Below are positions 1 to 6,851 of a stretch of DNA of 14,098 nt, in pieces. A model generated the notes under the pieces. That model saw only the letters and a list, made by a program, of their open reading frames with translations, made no database searches and had not been told where the DNA came from. Position 1 is the first letter of the stretch. The number at the start of each line of letters is the position of its first letter. The DNA comes from Synergistaceae bacterium (GTDB lineage: Bacteria; Synergistota; Synergistia; Synergistales; Aminobacteriaceae). The DNA lies in contig WRKN01000049.1 of the NCBI GenBank assembly GCA_009778055.1, positions 1 through 14,098 on the forward strand. The letters are read 5' to 3'. The translations under genes were made by a program, and so were the position numbers.

Positions 1-824
1 ATGACGGTGTCCCCCGCGCCTGTAACATCGTAGACCTCCATAGGAGTGCTTTGGAACACTTCGTATTTGCCGTCCCGTTTCGTCAAGACCATGCCGCGTC
101 CCCCGCAGGTCGTGAGCACGTACTCGCAGTCGCAAATCTCACAGAGCAGCGCTGACGCTTCGGCGATTTCGCCGAATTCATACACCGAGCGTCCGGTAAG
201 GTCGCGAAGCTCATGAAGGTTCGGTTTCACTAAAAAGGAGCGGGCATACTTTCGCACATCGGGGTCTTTCGGGTCGACGAGGACACGAATACCCCTCGCG
301 TTAGCCAAATCGATTATCTCCCGCGTCAAATCGTAAGTCAGCACGCCTTTCAAATAATCCGAAAGAATCACAAGGTCAAACGGCAGCCCTTTTTTAAGGG
401 CAAGTTTAAGCGCCGCGCTTTCTTCCTCCGAGAGGGGGAGCGAATCCTCCTCGTCCATACGCATCACTTGCTGGTTGTTAGACGCGATAAACCTGTTTTT
501 GACCGTGGTTCTCCGCAGTGCGGAACGATGCGTCAGCTCGGAACCGGCGGAAACGTCCCGGAGCATTTCCATAAGGCGGTCTCCGTTCGGGTCGGCGCCG
601 ACAGCCGTCAGCAAAGACGCGCGCTGCCCGGCCGAGATCAGGTTGACGGCGACGTTGGAAGCTCCGCCAAGGGCTTGGCGCTCCGCGAGTTTTTTGAACA
701 CCGGGACCGGAGCCTCCTGGGAAATCCGCTTCACTTCGCCGATGGAGTACACGTCCAGCATCACGTCGCCGGCGACCAGGATATTTTTGGGTTGTAAACG
801 CTGTTTCAGATTCGTCCTTCTCAC
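1..824 (-). CDS. hldE: D-glycero-beta-D-manno-heptose-7-phosphate kinase (HldE N-terminal domain / RfaE1), 3' end outside window
   Basis: Translating the minus strand gives 274 residues before the window ends. It is a PfkB/ribokinase-fold sugar kinase: GDVMLD at residues 19-24, the RISQEAPVPV segment near 33-42 typical of heptose-phosphate kinases, the GGASNVAVN signature at 53-61, and the DVTGAGDT active-site motif at 266-273 with the presumed catalytic base Asp272. The enzyme phosphorylates heptose-7-phosphate at C1 in the cytoplasm during ADP-heptose synthesis. The missing 3' part would show whether a nucleotidyltransferase domain is fused (bifunctional HldE) or the kinase is alone (HldA/RfaE1). 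The start is uncertain. GTG at 824 is the only usual start codon after the upstream in-frame stop, but GAGGTGA overlaps it and AAGGA precedes an in-frame CTG at 809 by five bases. It is divergent from hldD, the later step of the same pathway. Confidence 0.93.
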   Translation of the reverse strand, partial: MRRTNLKQRLQPKNILVAGDVMLDVYSIGEVKRISQEAPVPVFKKLAERQALGGASNVAVNLISAGQRASLLTAVGADPNGDRLMEMLRDVSAGSELTHRSALRRTTVKNRFIASNNQQVMRMDEEDSLPLSEEESAALKLALKKGLPFDLVILSDYLKGVLTYDLTREIIDLANARGIRVLVDPKDPDVRKYARSFLVKPNLHELRDLTGRSVYEFGEIAEASALLCEICDCEYVLTTCGGRGMVLTKRDGKYEVFQSTPMEVYDVTGAGDTV

Positions 825-831
825 CTCGTGA

Positions 832-851
832 AAACGCGCGGCCGCGCGCTT
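832..851 (-). promoter_or_regulatory. GC-rich hairpin in the hldE leader, possible attenuator or translational control element
   Basis: Bases 835-848 are a perfect 14-base palindrome, CGCGCGGCCGCGCG. In the hldE transcript it can fold as a 5-bp CGCGC/GCGCG stem with a GGCC loop, extended by one G-U and two A-U pairs to 832-851. Four U residues follow on the minus strand, as in a short intrinsic terminator. It lies between the predicted transcription start and the GTG start about 8 bases beyond it, so it could attenuate transcription or mask the start region. The U tract is short and no function is proven. Confidence 0.35.
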
Positions 852-879
852 GTTGTGTTTGGTTTAGATTACAAAATGG

Positions 880-908
880 ATGATATCAGAATCACGGCAT
901 TTTGTCAC
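880..908 (-). promoter_or_regulatory. Predicted sigma-70-type promoter of hldE
   Basis: On the minus strand GTGACA (plus 903-908, 5 of 6 to TTGACA) is followed by a 17-base spacer and TATCAT (plus 880-885, 5 of 6 to TATAAT). A TG one base upstream of the -10 gives an extended -10. Transcription would start near 873, leaving a leader of about 50 bases that contains the GC-rich hairpin. The -35 hexamer lies inside the direct repeat at 894-913. Confidence 0.6.
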
Positions 909-913
909 AAGCG
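894..913. repeat. Direct repeat copy 1 (20 bp, imperfect)
   Basis: The consensus is ACGGCNNTTTGTCACAAGCG. This copy matches the one at 6912-6931 in 18 of 20 positions, with an unbroken 13-base identity (TTTGTCACAAGCG). It covers the -35 element of the predicted hldE promoter. It may be a shared regulator site, a duplicated promoter fragment or a rearrangement scar. Confidence 0.5.
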
Positions 914-954
914 GGACGCGGGGCCGTAAAAACAAATTTCTGAGAGATGAACTG

Positions 955-963
955 TGTTATAAT
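955..963 (+). promoter_or_regulatory. Predicted extended -10 promoter of hldD
   Basis: TGTTATAAT combines a consensus TATAAT (958-963) with the TGn extension at 955-957. No good -35 is found at the right distance, which is common for extended -10 promoters. Transcription would begin near 970 and give a leader of about 58 bases before the hldD start at 1028. The promoter's position rules out the earlier in-frame ATG at 947. Confidence 0.6.
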
Positions 964-1027
964 GCGGCTTGTATTGTTAAATCGAACGCTCCATTTTTTA
1001 CTTCTTACTTATAGAGGGGATTCATAC

Positions 1028-2014
1028 ATGATAGTCATAACCGGAGGAGCCGGATTTATTGGTTCCAACATCGTGGCCGGACTGGAAAAGCGTGGCTGCA
1101 AGGATGTTGTTGTGGCGGACACGCTTGGCAGGAGCGACAAGTGGAAAAACATCGCCAAACGAGAGCTTGCCGCTATTGTGCCGCCCGAGGAAACACTGAA
1201 CTTTCTCCGTTTTCACGAAAAAGAAATCAAATGCGTCATACACATGGGAGCCATCTCTTCGACCACAGAGGTAAACTGTGATTTGATCGTTGCGACAAAT
1301 TTCGGCCTCTCCTGGGCTTTGTGGGAATACTGCCGCGACCTGGGCAAGCGGTTTATTTACGCGTCCTCCGCCGCGACTTACGGTTCAGGAAAGCGCGGGT
1401 TCGAGGACAGAGAAGATCTGCCTTACTTGAACGGTCTCAGACCGCTGAATCCTTACGGTTGGAGCAAAGCGCTGTTTGACAGAAAAATCGCCCGCGAGAC
1501 CGCCGAAAAGAGAGGTACGCCTCCGCAACACGCCGGGCTGAAATTTTTCAACGTATACGGGCCCAACGAATATCACAAAGAAGCGCAGAAAAGCGTCGTC
1601 GCTCACGTTTTTTCCCAGGTCAGGGAAGGATACGAGGCGCGGCTCTTCAAGTCTTGCAACCCCGCTTACGAAGACGGCCGGCAGCTACGAGATTTTGTGT
1701 GGGTAGGGGACTGCGTCGAAGTGGTGTTGTGGCTGCTGGACAACCCTGACGTCAGCGGGTTGTTCAATGTGGGAAGCGGGCAACCCCGTTCGTTTTACGA
1801 TCTGGCTGAGGCCGTGTTCACGAGCTTGGAGCTGGAGCCAAGAATTGGCTACAAAGATATGCCCGAGGAACTGAAAGATAAATACCAGTATTACACCAAG
1901 GCCGACATAGGTAAGCTGCGCGCGGCCGGTTTCCTCAAGGAAACAACTTCGCTCGAAAATGGGGTCGCGGAGTACGTCAAAGCTTATTTGACCCAGGAAG
2001 ACATGTACGCGTAA
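1028..2014 (+). CDS. hldD: ADP-L-glycero-D-manno-heptose 6-epimerase
   Basis: The protein is 328 residues, close to the usual 310-330. It inverts C6 of ADP-D-glycero-D-manno-heptose to give the L-glycero form, the donor used by LPS heptosyltransferases, and acts in the cytoplasm. It is an extended short-chain dehydrogenase: the NAD(P)-binding motif TGGAGFIGSN is at residues 5-14, and the catalytic Tyr143-x3-Lys147 lies in NPYGWSK. A FNVYGPNEYHK segment at 174-184 is typical of HldD. The start at 1028 is chosen because GAGGGGA (1014-1020) lies 7 bases upstream and the protein then opens with the conserved beta strand. An in-frame ATG at 947 precedes the promoter -10. Its 3' end overlaps the convergent heptosyltransferase remnant by 31 bases. 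Confidence 0.96.
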   Translation: MIVITGGAGFIGSNIVAGLEKRGCKDVVVADTLGRSDKWKNIAKRELAAIVPPEETLNFLRFHEKEIKCVIHMGAISSTTEVNCDLIVATNFGLSWALWEYCRDLGKRFIYASSAATYGSGKRGFEDREDLPYLNGLRPLNPYGWSKALFDRKIARETAEKRGTPPQHAGLKFFNVYGPNEYHKEAQKSVVAHVFSQVREGYEARLFKSCNPAYEDGRQLRDFVWVGDCVEVVLWLLDNPDVSGLFNVGSGQPRSFYDLAEAVFTSLELEPRIGYKDMPEELKDKYQYYTKADIGKLRAAGFLKETTSLENGVAEYVKAYLTQEDMYA

Positions 2015-2973
2015 GCGAAGGCGTCGAACTCCTTAGCCGCCGCTTCCGCCGGCAAAAATTTTAATGGATTGTCGCTTTTTCCCTCTCTGACGTAATCTTC
2101 CGCGCGCAGCTCCCGAAACCAGGGAATGTTTGGCAGGTTTATCGCGGCGCACGGGGCCGCGTGATTGAAAAGCCCCATGGTCGGAACGCCGCATAGAGCG
2201 GCTAGGTGCATTGGCCCCGTATCGTTTCCGACCGCCAGAGTACAATGGTGGACCACGCCGGACATTTTTCTGAAATCCAGTGCGCCGACCAAGTTAAGCA
2301 CGTTCCCGGAGGCAAGGGAGCTTTCCATTTGCCGTCCCATTGCCTCCTCCCTTGGGCCGTAACCGTTAATCACAACCCCCCATCCGTCATTCACAAGAGG
2401 GCGCAGGAACTCGATCCACCGCTCCGTAGGCCACATCTTCCAAGGGTTGCTGGCGCCAATGGCGGTAAAAAGCCTTGGCTCCGGCAGCCGTGCCAGGCGC
2501 GCAAGCGCCGACTCCCGGTCTTCCGTCGAGGCAAAGATCGACGGGAGAGATCAATCGCTTATGTCAACGTCACACTACCGGCCCCAACGTTCCAAACTTG
2601 CGTGATAGATGGGCTTGTAAAAAAATAACGAAGAGGTTCCGATGCGATATTCGGCCTGGCTGAACAGGGAGATCAGAGAGGACTTGCCTCCACGATGGGT
2701 ATTGACCAGCCATTTATAGCGCCCGGCCCTGATTTTTTGCACGATCTTTCGCCATTCCGCGAAGGGGTTTTTGTACCCGGCGAGCGCGTCGTCAATGTAA
2801 GGCTGAACCAGAACCAGTTCGGTGTACTTTGGTTTGCACAAAAACGTCAGATGAACATCCGGAAAACGTCTTTTGAAATTACACGCGTCCGCAAGATCTT
2901 GAAGGACGTCACCAAACGCTCCAAAACGAATCCACAGAACCCTGTCTCCTGGGTTGGGAAGTCCGACTCTCAT
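1984..2973 (-). pseudogene. GT9 ADP-heptose:LPS heptosyltransferase, interrupted by two in-frame stop codons
   Basis: Read as one frame this is 329 codons, against 337 residues in the intact paralogue at 5026-6039. Residues 1-132 form the N-terminal Rossmann domain (PGDRVLWIRFGAFGDVLQ near 8-25, with the family's Gly-Asp). Codon 133 is TAG (2575-2577) and codon 141 is TGA (2551-2553). The same frame then resumes homology with IFASTEDRE and IGASNPWKMWP, and has the donor-site motif GNDTGPMHLA near codons 249-258. There is no frameshift or large deletion. Both stops are one transition from sense codons (CAG and CGA). The C-terminal part has no ATG, GTG or TTG after the TGA until ATG at 2436, which would remove its first strand, so two working half-proteins are unlikely. 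It starts at an ATGA overlap with the upstream GT8 gene. Sequencing error or suppression remain alternatives. Confidence 0.82.
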
Positions 2974-4010
2974 GACGTGAAAAGGCGCTTCGCCTTGTAG
3001 TACAGATATTTCCCCAAAAGACCGGCCATTATGAAGACATAGTTTTCAAGGAATTCCTCCCGCAAAGAACGCGCGATTTTTCCGTAACACTGCGACGTCC
3101 GCCTATGAGTGAAGGGGGATTTTTGGAATATATCGATTATCATATCAACAAGTTCCTCCGGCGGAAGCCTGCCCCAGGGCGTCTTGAGAAAAGCCCGCCA
3201 GTAGAGACGGTCCACGGCAGACCCTTTTGGCGACGCCCAGGGTTTTTTGGTCGAAGCGTGTAAAATGGAATCCACCACGTAGGGATCGTTTATATCGCCG
3301 CGATAACCTTCGTTGCGGTTAACGTAGTGATTATTGAACCGGACTTCCAGTAATTTTATATCACCGCTGAAACACGAATTGATCAAGTCCTGATCTCGGT
3401 ATTTTCTGCAATACCGATAACGCGCGAACCACAGGCTTACTTGCCGGACGTCGAATTTTTCTTTCATCCGGGGTATGTTCATAAGGAGGACGCCGGAATT
3501 GATGTATTTTTTCGGATCGCATCCCATCAGCCTCATTCTGATAGAAGTGGCGGAAAATCGGCCCCGGGGAGATTCCAATACTCCCGCGCAGGAACAGTCC
3601 TCCACTGAAATATCCCAGAGTTCCCGAATGTCCATGTTGACCACGACGTCGCAGTCCAGGTAAATAACTTTGTCCAAAGGCAGGGTTTCCGGAATTGCCA
3701 GGCGGAACAACGCTCCGATATCCCCATTCCTTTGAAAGTCCCGAGTCGTTTCATCTCCCAGCCGCTCAATATACGCGCAAACATCATGAAACGAGACATT
3801 CTGACCATAAGACTCCGCTGTCTCGATCAAAAGGGAGCGGTTGCGCTCCGTCAGGGTTTTGTCATGCAAAATATGAACGCAAACCGGGCTTTTCGTGCGT
3901 TCGAAAATGGAGGCCATGACTACCCCTGCGTACTGTGAATACGTGCCCTTCGAATCATGAAACCCTAGCGCGACGTGAATGGGAGTTTCAGTTTTCTCTT
4001 TTGCGCTCAT
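2970..4010 (-). CDS. Glycosyltransferase family 8 protein (LPS hexosyltransferase-like), second copy
   Basis: The protein is 346 residues with the GT8 fold. The metal- and UDP-sugar-binding DxD motif is Asp119-Cys-Asp121 in YLDCDVVV, preceded by LFRLAIP and followed by the NSGVLLMN strand near 171-178. The C-terminal His251 and KPW (256-258) motif is that of WaaI/WaaJ-type LPS glucosyl- or galactosyltransferases. It probably adds a hexose to the LPS core at the inner membrane; donor and acceptor cannot be read from the sequence. It is a tandem paralogue of the gene at 4007-5050, very similar in the donor-binding half but different around residues 88-110 and 226-248. Both ends form ATGA overlaps with neighbours, which suggests translational coupling. 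A GAGGAG sequence lies about 13 bases before its start. Confidence 0.9.
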   Translation of the reverse strand: MSAKEKTETPIHVALGFHDSKGTYSQYAGVVMASIFERTKSPVCVHILHDKTLTERNRSLLIETAESYGQNVSFHDVCAYIERLGDETTRDFQRNGDIGALFRLAIPETLPLDKVIYLDCDVVVNMDIRELWDISVEDCSCAGVLESPRGRFSATSIRMRLMGCDPKKYINSGVLLMNIPRMKEKFDVRQVSLWFARYRYCRKYRDQDLINSCFSGDIKLLEVRFNNHYVNRNEGYRGDINDPYVVDSILHASTKKPWASPKGSAVDRLYWRAFLKTPWGRLPPEELVDMIIDIFQKSPFTHRRTSQCYGKIARSLREEFLENYVFIMAGLLGKYLYYKAKRLFTS

Positions 4011-5050
4011 ATTTTTTTCGATTCTCCTCGCGTGAAAAGATACTTCGTCTCATGGAACAGGGCTTTAAAAAATAGAGCCGCAGTCCTAAATATATCGTTC
4101 GCGCAAATGTCTTTCCGTAAACGGTGGAAAACTTTTCTGTAACACTGTGACGTCCGCCGATGAGTGAGGGGAGATTTTTGGAATATGTCTATTATTAGAT
4201 CCACTAGCTCTTCATGCGGAAGCCTCCCCCAGGGCGTCTTGAGAAAAGCCCTCCAGTACAGGCGATCTATGAACGATCCCGTTGGCTCATTCCAAGGTTT
4301 GGTTAACGTCGCATGAAAAATGGAATCTTCAACGCCAAGCGTGTAAACATCGTCGCGGAAAGGAGCTCTGCGGTTGTTGAACCTACCTTCCAGAAATTTT
4401 ATCTCCCCGCGAAAACACGAGTTGATCAAGTCCTGATCCTGAAAATTCATGCAATACCGATAGCGCTCGAACCACCGGCATACTTGCCGGATGTCCAGTT
4501 TTTCCTTCATCCGGGGTATGTTCATCAGGAGGACACCGGCATTGACGTATTTTTTCGGATCACATCCCATGAGCCTCCTTCCCAAAGTGGTGGAAGAAAA
4601 CCGGCCGTGAGGAATGTCCAACACTCCGGCGCAGGAACATTCCTCAACGGAAATGTCCCATAGTTCACGGATGTCCATGTTTACCACTATGTCGCAGTCA
4701 AGGTATATAACTTTGTCCAGAGGCAGGATATCCGTAATTGCCAGACGATACAACGTTCCAACAGACCAGGCGCTCTTTTGAACGAATCGATTTGTGTCAT
4801 CTCCCAATTGCTCTATATATGTCGTGACATTATGAAACTCGACCTCCCGGGCAAACATTTCCGCCGTTTCGGTCAGAAGCGAACGATTGCGCTCCGTCAG
4901 AGTTTCGTCGTGCAGAATATGAACGCTAACCGGGCTTTTCGTGCGTTCGAAAATTGATGCCATAACGACCCCCGCGTGTTGTGAATATGTCCCATCAGGG
5001 TCGTAAACCGCCAGAACAACGTGAATTACATCTCCGTTTCCTGATTCCAA
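4007..5050 (-). CDS. Glycosyltransferase family 8 protein (LPS hexosyltransferase-like), first copy
   Basis: The protein is 347 residues. It shows the GT8 N-terminal segment GTYSQHAGVVMASI (20-33), the DxD motif Asp118-Cys-Asp120 in YLDCDIVV, NAGVLLMN near 170-177, and the C-terminal His246 with KPW at 251-253. It likely transfers a hexose from a nucleotide sugar onto the LPS core in the cytoplasm or at the inner membrane. It overlaps the 3' end of the upstream heptosyltransferase by 25 bases, and its stop overlaps the next GT8 start (ATGA). Its last codons contain a run of seven A residues. The start at 5050 is the first in-frame ATG and leaves about 8 residues before the first conserved strand, which suits the family. 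Confidence 0.9.
   Translation of the reverse strand: MESGNGDVIHVVLAVYDPDGTYSQHAGVVMASIFERTKSPVSVHILHDETLTERNRSLLTETAEMFAREVEFHNVTTYIEQLGDDTNRFVQKSAWSVGTLYRLAITDILPLDKVIYLDCDIVVNMDIRELWDISVEECSCAGVLDIPHGRFSSTTLGRRLMGCDPKKYVNAGVLLMNIPRMKEKLDIRQVCRWFERYRYCMNFQDQDLINSCFRGEIKFLEGRFNNRRAPFRDDVYTLGVEDSIFHATLTKPWNEPTGSFIDRLYWRAFLKTPWGRLPHEELVDLIIDIFQKSPLTHRRTSQCYRKVFHRLRKDICANDIFRTAALFFKALFHETKYLFTRGESKKI
4012..4018 (-). repeat. A7 homopolymer at the GT8-GT8 junction
   Basis: The end of the first GT8 gene reads AAA AAA ATA TGA on the minus strand. One extra A in DNA or mRNA, or a -1 ribosomal shift, would bypass the TGA and run in frame into the ATG of the second GT8 gene, making a two-domain fusion. 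Seven residues is short for strong slippage, so this is recorded only as a possible slippery site. Confidence 0.3.
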
Positions 5051-6039
5051 AGCGTATAACCCCTTTCAAAAAAATCCCGGAAATCCCGAAACGCCCTCTC
5101 CGGCGAGATATCGGCCAGGCAATCGACCGGGCAGCGGTAGTCCCAGCAGCCTTCATTTGGGCAGGCCACACGCACATCCCGGAACCAGGGCATACGGTAA
5201 CCTGCCCCGTGGGCGTTCGTGACACCGAAAAATCCCAGCGTCGGAATCCCCAGCAGCCCGGCGAGGTGCAGCGGTCCCGTGTCGTTTCCCACTGCAACGG
5301 TGGAAGCCTGCGCCACAGCCGCCATCAGGGGGAAGGGAAGCTGGCCCACCAGGTTCAACAAGGAGGGACAACGGAGTTCTTCCTCTATTTCCTTCGCGGC
5401 GCGCGCCTCGAAATCGCCATGCCCGTTCAGGACAACTCCCCACCCGTGCTGCATAGCTTCTTTCAAAAAAATCTTCCAATGCCGGACCGGCCAAAATTTT
5501 TGCGGCTTGCTGGCTCCGATTACGGCGAAGATTTTTTTCTCGGGCAGACCCGATAGCATCGTTTCGGCCTTTTCTCTGTTTTCCGGTGTCGTAAAAATTG
5601 CGGCGGAGTCCCGAGACGCAATTTCCACGCCCATGGAGTTGAAGAACTCCCAATGCGTGGTTCGATAGCAAAATTGCAACTGCCGGTTGTAGCCGAAACG
5701 CCGATAAACGCCGCTAAAGAGGGCAACTAGCGCGGCGGCGCTGGATCGGTGCATACTGAAAAGCCATCCGAAATTGAACGCGCGAATTTGACGCGCGATT
5801 TTGAAAAAATCCTGCGGACGTTTTTTGACGTCCCAATGCAATTGATCGTCAATGTAGGGTTGCGCTTCCAAAATATCGGCGTATTCCGGTTGAGTCAGAA
5901 ACGTCAGGCGAACCTCCGGATATTTCATTTTAAAGCGTTGAGCCGCCGCCGCCGCCTGCAACACGTCGCCGAAGGCGCTGAAACGTATCCACAGGACTTT
6001 ATCCCCCGGCTGAGGTTGAATTTTCGGTTTTTCCCTCAA
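5026..6039 (-). CDS. GT9 ADP-heptose:LPS heptosyltransferase
   Basis: The protein is 337 residues of the GT-B fold, family GT9 (WaaC/WaaF/WaaQ group). It moves heptose from ADP-heptose onto the LPS inner core on the cytoplasmic face of the inner membrane. The N-terminal domain has LWIRFSAFGDVLQ with Asp25 at the position of the family's catalytic acid. The C-terminal domain opens near IFAVIGASKPQKFWP (170-184) and has the ADP-heptose-binding motif GNDTGPLHLAGLLGIP (251-266). A four-cysteine segment (CPNEGCWDYRCPVDC) near the C-terminus resembles cysteine clusters in other GT9 proteins. The start is TTG at 6039, since a stop lies two codons upstream in frame and GGGAGG sits 8 bases before it, inside the antitoxin's last codons. 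Which heptose it adds cannot be told. It heads the glycosyltransferase operon. Confidence 0.93.
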   Translation of the reverse strand: MREKPKIQPQPGDKVLWIRFSAFGDVLQAAAAAQRFKMKYPEVRLTFLTQPEYADILEAQPYIDDQLHWDVKKRPQDFFKIARQIRAFNFGWLFSMHRSSAAALVALFSGVYRRFGYNRQLQFCYRTTHWEFFNSMGVEIASRDSAAIFTTPENREKAETMLSGLPEKKIFAVIGASKPQKFWPVRHWKIFLKEAMQHGWGVVLNGHGDFEARAAKEIEEELRCPSLLNLVGQLPFPLMAAVAQASTVAVGNDTGPLHLAGLLGIPTLGFFGVTNAHGAGYRMPWFRDVRVACPNEGCWDYRCPVDCLADISPERAFRDFRDFFERGYTLWNQETEM

Positions 6040-6042
6040 ATG

Positions 6043-6471
6043 TTACGCCTCCCTCGCCTCAATTTCGCAGGTTCGTGTGGTTATGCGTCGTGTTTTTGCC
6101 GGGTTAACGGGTTGAGGCTTTATATTATCCACAGCCACAAAAAACATTTTGAAACCTAAAGCGCCTAAAATCTTCGTAACGGTTTCAAATTTCGGTTTGG
6201 AACGTCCGTGTAACGCTTCATAAAGAGTAGGACGGGACAGCCCGGTTTCATTCGCAAGCCACACCCATCCCTTTGTGGCAGCGACATCCCGCAGGGTCGA
6301 TAGTAAATAACGAATATCGCCGGATTGAGCGTATTCTTGTAGTTCATCTTCAACGGCTCCCCGCATGAATTCGGGATCTTTCTTGAATTCTTCGATGATA
6401 AAATCGTCCCACATTGGCATATTTCGCGCTAAAGCCGTCAAACGCTTGGTTTTAGACTCTGTTTTATTCAT
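6043..6471 (-). CDS. Antitoxin of a type II toxin-antitoxin pair (HI1420-like, Xre-type HTH)
   Basis: The protein is 142 residues. Residues about 57-112 match the HI1420-type addiction-module antidote family: a DVAATKGWVWLANETGLSRP helix-turn-helix followed by TLYEALHGRSKPKFETVTKILGALG. It should bind and neutralise the toxin encoded just upstream and repress their shared promoter. It is longer than typical members (about 100 residues), with extra N-terminal sequence and a tail of about 27 residues. The ATG at 6471 is chosen because GGAGA lies about 8 bases upstream and only two bases separate it from the toxin stop; the same frame runs back to 6648 but would only read antisense-free toxin sequence out of frame. 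The tail codons also contain the heptosyltransferase ribosome binding site, so the tail may derive from the former leader of that gene. Confidence 0.85.
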   Translation of the reverse strand: MNKTESKTKRLTALARNMPMWDDFIIEEFKKDPEFMRGAVEDELQEYAQSGDIRYLLSTLRDVAATKGWVWLANETGLSRPTLYEALHGRSKPKFETVTKILGALGFKMFFVAVDNIKPQPVNPAKTRRITTRTCEIEAREA

Positions 6472-6473
6472 AG

Positions 6474-6821
6474 TTACGTCTCCGTATCTCTGTTTTGAAA
6501 ATCGTTCCAATATTTCTTTGCTTTTGCTATATCGCGTCGCTGATCCTTTGGCGTATTTTTTCCACCACCCCATAACAGCAGTAAAATCGTATCCTCTATT
6601 CTGGCAAAATATATTCTGATTCCTAAACCTATCAAACGTAGTTCCCAAATGCCATCTTCAAGATACTTGTGATCCCCTAAATCTCCAGCCGTAACACGCT
6701 TTAGGCGACTTCGTAGAGCTCTGATGACGAGAGGGTTTTTAGCGGCCAATAACCAATCTATGAAAGGCCTATCCCCATCCTCCGTCTCATAATAAACCAC
6801 CGTAAAAGGCTTGGCTTCCAT
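6474..6821 (-). CDS. Toxin of a type II toxin-antitoxin pair (HI1419-like, RelE/ParE superfamily)
   Basis: The protein is 115 residues. It matches the HI1419-type addiction-module killer family: FIDWLLAAKNP, a basic RALRSRLKRVTAGDLGDHK segment, the WELRLIGLGIRIYFARIED strands, and a C-terminal LLLLWGGGKNTPKDQ with a following basic helix (DIAKAKKYWNDF). Related toxins are mRNA interferases; the exact target here is not shown. The gene precedes its antitoxin, the order usual for this family. ATG at 6821 is preferred to TTG at 6824 because AAGGAAG lies about 5 bases before it. The DNA is visibly AT-richer than the hydrogenase genes (23 of 60 G+C at 6481-6540), consistent with acquisition by transfer. 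Confidence 0.87.
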   Translation of the reverse strand: MEAKPFTVVYYETEDGDRPFIDWLLAAKNPLVIRALRSRLKRVTAGDLGDHKYLEDGIWELRLIGLGIRIYFARIEDTILLLLWGGGKNTPKDQRRDIAKAKKYWNDFQNRDTET

Positions 6822-6851
6822 CAATGCTTCCTTCTTCCGCTTAATACATAC

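Noticed and set aside
947..1027. Upstream ATG at 947 as the hldD start
   Set aside because: The extended -10 promoter lies at 955-963, after that ATG. A good ribosome binding site and the conserved N-terminal strand support 1028.
2437..2550. Two separate functional half-proteins from the interrupted heptosyltransferase
   Set aside because: No ATG, GTG or TTG occurs in frame between the TGA and ATG at 2436, and starting there would remove the first strand of the C-terminal domain.
2551..2577. Selenocysteine or pyrrolysine, or an altered genetic code, at the TGA and TAG of the heptosyltransferase
   Set aside because: TGA and TAG serve as ordinary stops in neighbouring genes. GT9 enzymes have no known need for either residue, and the intact paralogue has none at these places.
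6472..6648. Longer antitoxin starting at 6648
   Set aside because: The extra sequence lies inside the toxin gene in another frame. ATG at 6471 has its own ribosome binding site two bases after the toxin stop.
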